Origin: Caryophanales bacterium UBA4365
Lineage (GTDB): Bacteria; Bacillota_I; Bacilli_A; RFN20; CAG-826
Assembly (NCBI GenBank): GCA_002393905.1
Contig: DGSJ01000020.1
Location: 1-14,297, forward strand
Reading direction: 5' to 3'
DNA length: 14,297 nucleotides
Positions within the stretch are counted from its first letter, which is position 1. Each line of letters begins with the position of its first letter. Shown here piece after piece: positions 7,580 to 14,175 of the stretch. The notes under the pieces are model-generated. The model saw nothing but the letters and a program-made list of their open reading frames with translations. It was not told where the DNA came from and searched no databases. The position numbers and the translations under genes are program-made.

Positions 7580-7605
7580 TGTGCCGAAAGTTGAGGAACG
7601 GAATA

Positions 7606-9006
7606 ATGTATATTTCAGTTAAAGAAGCCGCAGAAAAATGGGGAATTAACGAACGTCGTGTTCGTCTTTTATGCCAAGAAAACCGTATCGAAGGTTTAAA
7701 GAAGAAAGGAAAAGCTTATCTTATTCCTGATAACGCACCAAAACCACTTGATCGAAGAGGCAAAACAAATCCTATTAAAATTAATAAGAATAAAGAAATA
7801 AATTTCGCGACATATCGCAAAGAATATCCGACAAAAGACGGTTATTTTGGTGAATATGGTGGATCTTACTTTGATGAAAAAACAAACAAGATTTTCCAAG
7901 AAATCTATAATGCCTACCTCACTATTTGCAAATCCTCGAAATTTATTAACGAATTACGCGAAATCCGCAAGAATTACCAAGGAAGACCAACACCTGTTTA
8001 TCACTGTGAACGTCTCTCAAATTACCTCGGTAAAGTTCAAATTTATTTGAAAAGAGAGGATTTAAATCATAATGGATCTCATAAATTAAATAACTGCATG
8101 GGCCAAGCACTTTTAGCAAAATATCTCGGCAAAACTAAGCTAATTGCTGAAACTGGAGCAGGTTCTCATGGTTCTGCTGTGGCAACTGCAGCCGCTTATT
8201 TTGGCCTAAAGTGTGACATTTACATGGGTGCTGTTGATATGGAAAAACAAGCACCAAACGTTAACCGTATGAAAATGCTTGGAGCACGAGTTATCCCAGT
8301 TTATGAAGGCACTCAAACACTAAAAGAAGCCGTTGATGTCGCTTTTGAAAACTATTTAAAGGAATCAAAGGACGCTTTCTATCTGATGGGTTCAGCTGTC
8401 GGACCGCACCCTTATCCACTAATTGTGAGGGATTTCCAGGAAATTATTGGTCGAGAAGCACGCGAACAGTTCTTAGAAATGACTGGAGAATTGCCTGACA
8501 TCGTTTGTGCGTGTGTCGGTGGTGGAAGTAACGCTATCGGTATGTTTGAAGCTTTCTTAAATGATCCAGTCCAAATTGTTGGTGTTGAACCAATGGGTAA
8601 GGGAAAGGAAATCGGTAAAAATGCCGCATCGATGACATTCGGCAAACCTTACGTTCTCCATGGATTTAAGAACCGCGTCTTATTAAATAAAGATGGTAGT
8701 GTGGCTAATGCTTACTCTATTGCTTCTGGCCTAGATTATCCAGGAGTTGGACCTGAACACTGTTTCCTTCATGATATTGGTCGAGTTGAATATGATAGTG
8801 TGACTGATGAAGAAGCGTTAGAAGCTTTTAAGCTTCTTTCAAGACTCGAAGGTATTATTCCAGCAATCGAATCAGCTCATGCATTAGCTTATGCTATTCG
8901 CATTGCTCGTACTCGTCACTCAGGCTCAATCCTTGTCAATTTAAGTGGACGAGGAGATAAAGATCTCGACTACATCATGAAAAAATACCCAGAAATTCTT
9001 GAATAA
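7606..9006 (+). CDS. trpB: Tryptophan synthase beta chain with N-terminal helix-turn-helix domain
   Basis: The 466-residue protein has two parts. Residues 1-53 (ISVKEAAEKWGINERRVRLL, then a KKGKAYLIPDNAPKP wing) match the small excisionase/MerR-like HTH domain common in Firmicutes. After a Lys/Asn-rich linker (54-66), residues of about 70-466 are a complete TrpB: Lys160 in HNGSHKLNN forms the PLP Schiff base, Glu182 lies in AETGAG, GGGSN at 305-309 holds the phosphate, and Asp377, Glu415 and Ser447 (NLSGRGDKD) match known catalytic or cofactor residues. TrpB joins indole and L-serine to tryptophan; no trpA is present in the window. ATG 7606 is chosen because GAGG lies nine bases upstream and the HTH begins there; an in-frame TTG at 7579 coincides with the -10. 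Ordinary TrpB is about 390-400 residues. A DNA-binding role is inferred. Confidence 0.9.
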   Translation: MYISVKEAAEKWGINERRVRLLCQENRIEGLKKKGKAYLIPDNAPKPLDRRGKTNPIKINKNKEINFATYRKEYPTKDGYFGEYGGSYFDEKTNKIFQEIYNAYLTICKSSKFINELREIRKNYQGRPTPVYHCERLSNYLGKVQIYLKREDLNHNGSHKLNNCMGQALLAKYLGKTKLIAETGAGSHGSAVATAAAYFGLKCDIYMGAVDMEKQAPNVNRMKMLGARVIPVYEGTQTLKEAVDVAFENYLKESKDAFYLMGSAVGPHPYPLIVRDFQEIIGREAREQFLEMTGELPDIVCACVGGGSNAIGMFEAFLNDPVQIVGVEPMGKGKEIGKNAASMTFGKPYVLHGFKNRVLLNKDGSVANAYSIASGLDYPGVGPEHCFLHDIGRVEYDSVTDEEALEAFKLLSRLEGIIPAIESAHALAYAIRIARTRHSGSILVNLSGRGDKDLDYIMKKYPEILE

Positions 9007-9021
9007 TTCTTTTAATTATTC
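9001..9021 (+). terminator. Weak AT-only hairpin at the end of HTH-trpB
   Basis: GAATAATT (9001-9008) and AATTATTC (9014-9021) form an 8-bp stem around CTTTT, followed by TTATTTG. It contains the stop codon. The stem has almost no GC and the U-tract is poor, so termination may be partial and reading-through into the alaS leader is possible. Confidence 0.35.
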
Positions 9022-9042
9022 TTATTTGTGATATATTTATTG

Positions 9043-9194
9043 TGCTCCGATAAAGGAACCTGCCACTCCTTTGGAGATGATGAAGAGTCATCGTGTCTCT
9101 GCGTTAAAGAGAAAACTAATTAAGTGCAATACAAAGTATTGAAAGAGGATGGTACCGCGATAAGTTCGTTCCTCTGAGATACTTTTTTATTTTG
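9043..9194 (+). ncRNA. T-box riboswitch leader of alaS
   Basis: The 3' part holds a T-box sequence, AGGATGGTACCGCG (9146-9159). Its UGGU is complementary to an ACCA tRNA end, as expected for tRNA-Ala with discriminator A. The terminator is well formed: lower stem AAAGTAT/ATACTTT (9133-9139 with 9179-9185), upper stem AGAGGA/TCCTCT (9144-9149 with 9170-9175), then a T-run to 9194. A competing hairpin CAATAC-AAA-GTATTG (9127-9141) is the likely stem III. Upstream hairpins CTCC/AAAGGA with TCCTTT/GGAG and GATGA-N7-TCATC occupy the stem I region. Uncharged tRNA-Ala should stabilise the antiterminator and turn alaS on. Specifier candidates are GCC at 9062-9064 or GCG at 9101-9103; I cannot decide. 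The whole element is compact (about 105 bases before the T-box). Confidence 0.8.
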
Positions 9195-9210
9195 TTTAGG
9201 AGGTCAAAAT

Positions 9211-11817
9211 ATGAAATACATGACCGGTCAAGAAATTAGAGAAACATGGTTAAACTTTTTTAAATCCAAAGGTCACCATGTTGAAAAAGGTGCTTCTTTA
9301 ATCCCATACCAAGATCCAACATTACTTTGGATTAACTCTGGTGTTGCCGCATTAAAGAAATACATGGATGGTAGTGAAGTACCACCAAGCCGCAGAATTA
9401 CAAACGTTCAAAAATCAATCCGTACAAACGATATTGAAAACGTCGGGTTTACCGCTCGTCACCATACATTCTTTGAAATGCTTGGTAACTTCTCTATCGG
9501 TGATTACTTTAAGAAAGAAGTCATTCCATTTGCATTCGAAATTCTCACTAGTGAGAAATACTTTGGAATGCCTAAGGATAAACTTTATTTCACTTATAAC
9601 CCAATTGATGAAGAAACCCACCAACTTTGGTTAAAAGAAGGTGTAGAAGAATCTCATCTTATTCCATTAGAAGGAAACTACTGGGAAATCGGTGAAGGCC
9701 CAGCTGGTCCTAACACTGAAGTCTTCTTTGATCGTGGAGAAAAATATGATCCAGATCATTTAGGAGAACGTTTACTCCGTGAAGAAATCGAAAATGACCG
9801 TTATATTGAAATCTGGGGTATTGTGTTTTCACAATATAACGCTGTTCCAGGCACCCCAAGAAGCGAATATAAAGAACTTCCTAGTAAAAACATTGATACT
9901 GGAGCTGGCTTAGAAAGAATCGCTTCTGTTTTGCAACAAACCGATTCTAACTTTGAAACAGATTTATTTATGCCAATTATTAAAGCTGTTGAAAAGTTAG
10001 CCAAGGTTCCATACGAAAAACCATATTTAACTAATTATCGCGTGATTGCTGACCATATTCGTGCGGTGACATTTGCCATTGCTGATGGTGAAATCTTCTC
10101 TAATGAAGGACGTGGTTACGTCTTAAGACGTCTTGTCCGAAGAGCAATGAGATTTGCTAAACAAATCGGTATCGAAAAACCATTTATGTACACTCTCGTT
10201 GATGTGGTTATCAATATCTACGCTAAATTCTATCCAGAAAACGTTTCTAAAGGCCCAAGCATTGCCAAAATGGTGAAGGCTGAAGAAGAAAAATTCTTAG
10301 AAACACTTGAAACCGGTGAATCAAAACTTCGCGAAATGATTGTCGTTAAAAAAGAACTTTCCGGACCAGATGCTTTCAAACTTTATGATACATTTGGTTT
10401 CCCAATTGACCTCACGGTTGAAATTTGTGCTGAAAAAGGTGTCAAAGTTGATCGAGAAGGATTTGAAAAGGAAATGGAAAAGCAGAAAGAACGTGCTCGA
10501 CAAGCTCGTAGCAACGCTCAAAGTATGCATAAACAATCCAAGGATTTACTTGAGTTTACAGAACCTTCATCATTTATTTATGATGAGGAGCCACTTGATG
10601 CGGTCGTCATTGGCTGCTTTAAAGATGGAGTAAGAGTCAAGGAAATCACCGATGAAGGTGAAGTCATTCTTTCTCAAACAAACTTCTATGCTGAATCCGG
10701 CGGTGAAGTTGCCGATACTGGTGAACTTTCTAATAACGATACTTCATTAGAAGTATACAATGTTATCAAAGCGCCAAACAAACAACATTTGCACGCTGTT
10801 AAAGTCAAACGTGGATCAATCAAAGAAGGCGATAAAGTTCATGTTGAAATTAATGTTGAAGAACGTCGCTTAACTGAAAGAAACCACTCTGTAACACACT
10901 TGTTACAAGCTGCTCTTGATAAAGTTCTTGGTAACCACATTAAGCAGATGGGTTCTTATGTTTGCAAAGACTACATGAGATTTGACTTTACTCACTACAC
11001 TAAAATTAGTGATGAAGAACTCAAAGCCATTGAAAAAGAAGTCAATCGCATGATTGCTGAAGCTATTCCATCAAACATTCGTGTGATGAGTATTGCCGAA
11101 GCCAATAAACTCGGTGCTAAAGCCTTCTTCTCTGAAAAATACGGTGATGAAGTTCGTGTTGTTGCCTTTGGCAACGAATCAATCGAATTCTGTGGTGGAT
11201 GTCACGTTAAAAACACTGCCGATATCGGTGTATTCGTTATTGAAAGTGAATCATCGATCGCTTCTGGTGTCCGTCGTATTGAAGGGCGTTCATCAGTTGG
11301 CGCATATGAATTAATTAAAGAACGTCAAGACGCTTTAAAAGCAATTGTCGAAAGCGTTGGGGCGACTAACGCTAAGGAAGCTAAAGATAAAATTCGTTCT
11401 ATCTTAGAACAACTTTCTGAAGCAAATCGTCGTCTCACATCCCTCATGGATCAAATCTCCCAAGCCAAGGCAAATGATGCCGTAAATCAATTTATTGATT
11501 TCAAAGGTTATAAAGTCTTAACTAAGTACGTTAAAGGCGCTTCAATGGAGAACTTAAATGCTATGGGCGATGACTTAAAGACCAAATTCCCAGATTACGC
11601 CATTCTTTTAATTGGTGGAGAAGGTAATTCCTTACCAATTTCAATCTTTATCGGTGGAGAAGCCTTAAGAAAGAATATGGCTGGAAACTTAGTCCGCGAA
11701 GTCGCTAAACACCTTGGTGGTGGCGGCGGAGGACGTCCAAATATGGCGAATGGTTCTGGCCGAGATGAATCAAAGATTGAATCCGCTATCGAACTCTTTA
11801 AGGAGACTCTTCAATGA
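9211..11817 (+). CDS. alaS: Alanyl-tRNA synthetase
   Basis: This 868-residue cytosolic enzyme charges tRNA-Ala with alanine. The N-terminal class II catalytic core shows RHHTFFEMLGNFSIGDYFK (about residues 84-102) and RVIADHIRAVTFAIADG (about 276-292). The editing domain, which clears Ser- and Gly-tRNA-Ala, has its zinc ligands His559 and His563 in HSVTH and Cys661 and His665 in CGGCH. The C-terminal DHHA1/C-Ala part ends with the glycine-rich GGGGGGRPNMANGSG. Length is normal for bacteria. A strong AGGAGGT lies seven bases before the ATG, downstream of the T-box terminator. The stop overlaps the ruvX start (ATGA), so the two genes are translationally coupled. Confidence 0.98.
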   Translation: MKYMTGQEIRETWLNFFKSKGHHVEKGASLIPYQDPTLLWINSGVAALKKYMDGSEVPPSRRITNVQKSIRTNDIENVGFTARHHTFFEMLGNFSIGDYFKKEVIPFAFEILTSEKYFGMPKDKLYFTYNPIDEETHQLWLKEGVEESHLIPLEGNYWEIGEGPAGPNTEVFFDRGEKYDPDHLGERLLREEIENDRYIEIWGIVFSQYNAVPGTPRSEYKELPSKNIDTGAGLERIASVLQQTDSNFETDLFMPIIKAVEKLAKVPYEKPYLTNYRVIADHIRAVTFAIADGEIFSNEGRGYVLRRLVRRAMRFAKQIGIEKPFMYTLVDVVINIYAKFYPENVSKGPSIAKMVKAEEEKFLETLETGESKLREMIVVKKELSGPDAFKLYDTFGFPIDLTVEICAEKGVKVDREGFEKEMEKQKERARQARSNAQSMHKQSKDLLEFTEPSSFIYDEEPLDAVVIGCFKDGVRVKEITDEGEVILSQTNFYAESGGEVADTGELSNNDTSLEVYNVIKAPNKQHLHAVKVKRGSIKEGDKVHVEINVEERRLTERNHSVTHLLQAALDKVLGNHIKQMGSYVCKDYMRFDFTHYTKISDEELKAIEKEVNRMIAEAIPSNIRVMSIAEANKLGAKAFFSEKYGDEVRVVAFGNESIEFCGGCHVKNTADIGVFVIESESSIASGVRRIEGRSSVGAYELIKERQDALKAIVESVGATNAKEAKDKIRSILEQLSEANRRLTSLMDQISQAKANDAVNQFIDFKGYKVLTKYVKGASMENLNAMGDDLKTKFPDYAILLIGGEGNSLPISIFIGGEALRKNMAGNLVREVAKHLGGGGGGRPNMANGSGRDESKIESAIELFKETLQ

Positions 11818-12242
11818 GTAAAATCCTCGCTCTTGATTTAGGAACGACGACAGTTGGAATTGCTTCGACAGATGCTTTAGGAATTGCCCATGGAAGAGAA
11901 ACATTTCGTTTCGAACCAGGCAACTTCAAAAAAGCTCGTGAACATGTCTTAGAAATCTGTGCTAATGAAGGCATAAATGAGATTGTTTTAGGTGTTCCTT
12001 ATTATGAGTCTGGGGATCTTTCTCCACATGCTAAAAGCTGTCTAAGATTTAAAGAAGATTTGCTCAAAGCAAATAATCAACTTATTATCCATGAGATTGA
12101 TGAATCTTATTCAACCATTGACGCGGATGAAAAACTAAAAGAAATGAACCTTTCTTATGAGAAAAGAAAAGCGCTTGTTGATGAGTATGCTGCTGTCATC
12201 ATTTTAGAAAGATATTTACGAAAAATGGAGGAACAAAAATGA
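11814..12242 (+). CDS. ruvX: Putative pre-16S rRNA nuclease / Holliday junction resolvase-like protein (RuvX/YqgF)
   Basis: A 142-residue RNase H-fold protein. The first strand LALDLGTTTVGIAS carries the catalytic Asp8; EIVLGVPYYESGDLS (about 56-70) corresponds to the usual GLP...G segment, DESYSTIDA (96-104) to the family's DER.TT..A, and VDEYAAVIIL (122-131) supplies the final Asp123. Family members mature the 5' end of 16S rRNA (YqgF in E. coli); the older Holliday-junction role is less well supported. The substitution of Arg by Ser in the DER-like motif is worth noting. It overlaps both neighbours by four bases (ATGA). In Bacillus a small ireB (yrzL) gene lies between alaS and this gene; it is absent here. 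Confidence 0.9.
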   Translation: MSKILALDLGTTTVGIASTDALGIAHGRETFRFEPGNFKKAREHVLEICANEGINEIVLGVPYYESGDLSPHAKSCLRFKEDLLKANNQLIIHEIDESYSTIDADEKLKEMNLSYEKRKALVDEYAAVIILERYLRKMEEQK

Positions 12243-12511
12243 GCAACCCATTATTAGATAACGAAATCATGATTACCGATGAAAACGGTCAAGAACAAGT
12301 CATGAAAATCTTGTTTACGTATGAAAACGAAGAACGCCACAAAATGTACGCTTTCTTATATAAAGAAGGCGATGAAGATAACGTGATCCCAGTTTCGATT
12401 AACGAAAAGGATTCATCCATTGAAGTCATTGAAGACGAAAAAGAACTCGATGAAGTTGAAGAAGTTTTCAATTGCTTCCTTGATGATCCAAAAATGAAGG
12501 AAATTAAATAA
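12239..12511 (+). CDS. DUF1292 family protein (YrzB-like)
   Basis: A 90-residue, highly acidic protein with no signal peptide or membrane segment. The pattern of an acidic start (NEIMITDENGQEQVMKILFT), a central YAFLYKEGDEDNVIPVS and a Glu/Asp-rich end (EVIEDEKELDEVEEVFNCFL) is characteristic of DUF1292 proteins, whose function is unknown. It sits directly after ruvX in Bacilli as well, so context supports the call. Its ATG overlaps the ruvX stop, with GGAGG just upstream inside ruvX, making it the last gene of the alaS operon before the greA promoter. Confidence 0.88.
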   Translation: MSNPLLDNEIMITDENGQEQVMKILFTYENEERHKMYAFLYKEGDEDNVIPVSINEKDSSIEVIEDEKELDEVEEVFNCFLDDPKMKEIK

Positions 12512-12518
12512 TTTGTTG

Positions 12519-12547
12519 TTTACAACATCAATTATGATTGGTAAACT
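12519..12547 (+). promoter_or_regulatory. Predicted greA promoter
   Basis: TTTACA (12519-12524), a 17-bp spacer and TAAACT (12542-12547) give a plausible promoter ahead of greA. The -35 lies within TTGTTTACAA, a 10-mer that also occurs at the rplU promoter. GTTTAC (12518-12523) and GTAAAC (12541-12546) are inverted copies bracketing the element. Read-through from the alaS operon is also possible, since no terminator follows the DUF1292 gene. Confidence 0.4.
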
Positions 12548-12576
12548 CTTTATTGCGATTTAGGAGGCTTAAAAAG

Positions 12577-13056
12577 ATGGCCACAGAAAAAATTGAATTA
12601 ACAAAAGAAGGCGAAGCTAAGTTAACTAAAGAACTTCGTCACTTAATTGATATTGATCGTCCAGAAGTCTTAGATCAACTTGCTGCCGCTCGTGCTCAAG
12701 GTGACTTAAGCGAAAACGCTGACTACGATGCTGCAAGAAATAAACAAGCAGAAGTTGAAGCTCGAATCAAAGAAATCGAAAACATCTTAGCTAATGCTAA
12801 AATCATCGATGAAAAGAAACAAACTAGCAAACTAGTTGCCCTTGGTTCCACAGTTGAAATTAAAGATTTAAGCGACAACACTAAAGCAACCTATACCATT
12901 GTTGGTACAGTCGAAGCTAACCCAACCAAAGGATTAATCAGTAACGTCTCTCCACTTGGAAAAGCCATTGTTGGTAAAAAGGTTGGCGATGTCTGCGTCG
13001 TTCGCGTTGCTAGAGAATACAAAGTCGAAATCTTAAAACTCACTTCTGCGAAGTAA
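12577..13056 (+). CDS. greA: Transcription elongation factor GreA
   Basis: A 159-residue protein that rescues backtracked RNA polymerase by stimulating cleavage of the transcript 3' end. The N-terminal coiled coil holds the tip motif GDLSENADYDAARNKQ (about residues 42-57), with the acidic Asp43 and Glu46 that reach the polymerase active site. The C-terminal FKBP-like domain begins near VALGSTVEIKDL and includes SPLGKAIVGKKVGD. The start is placed at ATG 12577 because AGGAGG (12562-12567) lies nine bases upstream and the length then equals the family's usual 157-160; a longer frame from TTG 12538 has no ribosome site. A strong terminator follows. Confidence 0.96.
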   Translation: MATEKIELTKEGEAKLTKELRHLIDIDRPEVLDQLAAARAQGDLSENADYDAARNKQAEVEARIKEIENILANAKIIDEKKQTSKLVALGSTVEIKDLSDNTKATYTIVGTVEANPTKGLISNVSPLGKAIVGKKVGDVCVVRVAREYKVEILKLTSAK

Positions 13057-13071
13057 AAGATTCCCAAATCA

Positions 13072-13109
13072 AAAAATTAGGTACCTATAAGGTACCTTTT
13101 TATTTTTTT
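13072..13109 (+). terminator. Rho-independent terminator after greA
   Basis: AGGTACC (13079-13085), loop TATAA and GGTACCT (13091-13097) form a 7-bp stem, followed by a long T-rich tract (TTTTTATTTTTTT) and preceded by an A-run. This ends the alaS-greA transcript. Confidence 0.92.
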
Positions 13110-13163
13110 GAAAATTTCCTCCCTTAAAAAACGGATTTAGTTAGTAAGGAGGAAAGCACAACT

Positions 13164-13337
13164 ATGCGTAAATTAACTAACCAAGAGCTTAAGGAAACAA
13201 TAACCGGTGAGCTCACACTTGCGGCAGTGTTAACTGTTTTAGCTGTCTCTTTAATGGCGGTTGTCATTTATAAGTTATTTATCTCTAAAGAAGGCAGTTC
13301 ACAAATTCCTGGTGGTTGGAAGTTCACCTGGAAATGA
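13164..13337 (+). CDS. Small membrane peptide, bacteriocin-precursor-like, coupled to radC
   Basis: This 57-residue frame has a strong AAGGAGG (13146-13152) eleven bases before its ATG, and its TGA overlaps the radC ATG (ATGA). It therefore looks translated. The peptide starts MRKLTNQELKETITGE, which resembles the leader of class II bacteriocin precursors (L-S-x-x-E-L-x-x-I-x-G-G), except that the spacing is one residue longer and the double glycine is replaced by Gly-Glu. A hydrophobic segment of about 22 residues follows (LTLAAVLTVLAVSLMAVVIY, to about residue 40), then KLFISKEG and a C-terminal tail QIPGGWKFTWK. I do not recognise a characterised family. A membrane-inserted small protein or degenerate bacteriocin are both possible. 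Confidence 0.75.
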   Translation: MRKLTNQELKETITGELTLAAVLTVLAVSLMAVVIYKLFISKEGSSQIPGGWKFTWK

Positions 13338-14014
13338 AAATCGCCGATCTTCCAAAAGAGGCTAAACCTCGCGAAAAGGCGTTTTGCTATGGAATCGAAG
13401 AGCTTGATGACCAAGAACTTTTAGCTTTGCTAATCGGTAGTGGAGTGAAAGGACATTCGGCGATTGACATCGCAAAGTCTCTATTAGAGACATTTATCAC
13501 TCTCCCGCATCTTTCTCAAGCCTCGTTAAATGCTTTAACTAATCAGCGTGGGTTAAACAAGATTACTGCTTTAAAATTAGTCGCGGCATTTGAACTTCAT
13601 AAACGGCTCAATACCCCAAAATATTTTGCTAACGAATCAATTCGTGAACCTAGGCAAATCGCTACTCGTTTTCGCTACTTAGAAACACTGGATTATGAAT
13701 CAGTTATTTTAGTGATGCTTAACCGAAAAAAGGAAATTATTCGTGAGGTCACTAAATATAAAGGAACATTTGATTCTTGTTCATTTAATTTCAAAGAAAT
13801 TATGTCGGATTTATTCGACTCCAAATGTTCCTCATTTATTTTGATTCATAATCATCCGGATGGATCTAGTAAACCAAGCGAAAACGATATTTTAACAACA
13901 TCGATTATTCGTGAGACAGCTTCATCATTTGGGATCGAACTTTTTGACCATGTCATCATCTTTAAAAATGGTTATTATTCGTTTCGGGAAAACAATCATT
14001 TTTCAGAGATTTGA
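13334..14014 (+). CDS. radC: RadC family JAB-domain protein
   Basis: A 226-residue protein with an N-terminal helix-hairpin-helix-like region (ELLALLIGSGVKGHSAIDIA, about residues 28-47) and a C-terminal JAB/MPN domain with the JAMM metal site HNHPDGSSKPSEND: His172, His174, Ser182 and Asp185. Once called a DNA-repair protein, its role is uncertain; JAMM domains are usually zinc hydrolases. The start is placed at ATG 13334, which overlaps the stop of the small peptide gene; an upstream in-frame TTG (13316) lies within that gene. No strong ribosome site precedes the ATG, so translation probably depends on coupling to the small upstream gene. Confidence 0.9.
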   Translation: MKIADLPKEAKPREKAFCYGIEELDDQELLALLIGSGVKGHSAIDIAKSLLETFITLPHLSQASLNALTNQRGLNKITALKLVAAFELHKRLNTPKYFANESIREPRQIATRFRYLETLDYESVILVMLNRKKEIIREVTKYKGTFDSCSFNFKEIMSDLFDSKCSSFILIHNHPDGSSKPSENDILTTSIIRETASSFGIELFDHVIIFKNGYYSFRENNHFSEI

Positions 14015-14015
14015 C

Positions 14016-14029
14016 TTTACAAATGTAAA
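14016..14029. promoter_or_regulatory. 14-bp palindrome upstream of the rplU promoter
   Basis: TTTACAAATGTAAA is a perfect palindrome directly after the radC stop. Its core TACAAATGTA fits the TACANNTGTA pattern known for CopY/BlaI-type repressors, but no copper or beta-lactam gene is nearby. TTTACAAA recurs 20 bp downstream, where it overlaps the predicted -35. It lacks a U-tract and is not a terminator. Confidence 0.4.
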
Positions 14030-14035
14030 AAATTG

Positions 14036-14064
14036 TTTACAAACACGTTCATTAATAATATATT
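14036..14064 (+). promoter_or_regulatory. Predicted rplU promoter
   Basis: TTTACA (14036-14041), 17 bp and TATATT (14059-14064) match the housekeeping consensus in five of six positions each. The start would fall near 14071, exactly at the beginning of the structured L21 leader. Confidence 0.65.
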
Positions 14065-14069
14065 AATAA

Positions 14070-14170
14070 GCGTTGTCGCCTCACGAGCTACAACCGCATA
14101 GAAAAGGTAAGAAACTTATTGCCTATGGCAATAGACCTTAATAGCGAGTCTAAGTGAGAAAGTCGAGGTA
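14070..14170 (+). ncRNA. Ribosomal protein L21 leader
   Basis: The untranslated region before rplU is structured. The outer stem CTCAC (14080-14084) pairs with GTGAG (14154-14158); a middle stem AAGGT (14104-14108) pairs with ACCTT (14135-14139); and an apical hairpin ATTGCC-TAT-GGCAAT (14118-14132) completes a nested arm. Firmicutes carry an L21 leader at this place, thought to mediate autoregulation by L21. The call rests on position and on nested pairing, not on a covariance-model match. Confidence 0.65.
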
Positions 14171-14175
14171 TATTT

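Noticed and set aside
7579..7605. An extended TrpB start at TTG 7579
   Set aside because: The TTG overlaps the predicted -10 and lacks a ribosome site; ATG 7606 has GAGG at good spacing and begins the HTH domain.
7387..7605. A tryptophan T-box or other riboswitch before the importer or HTH-trpB
   Set aside because: No T-box core motif on either strand, and both predicted leaders are only about 20 bases long.
9077..9142. A 21-codon open frame in the alaS leader (ATGATGAAG...TGA) after GGAG, resembling an attenuator leader peptide
   Set aside because: The GGAG is only zero to three bases from the candidate ATGs, there is a single Ala codon, and the same bases form hairpins of the T-box, which explains the regulation better.
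12289..12471. A serine-rich 60-residue frame on the minus strand
   Set aside because: It is the antisense shadow of the Glu/Asp codon-rich DUF1292 gene, with no ribosome site and no promoter.
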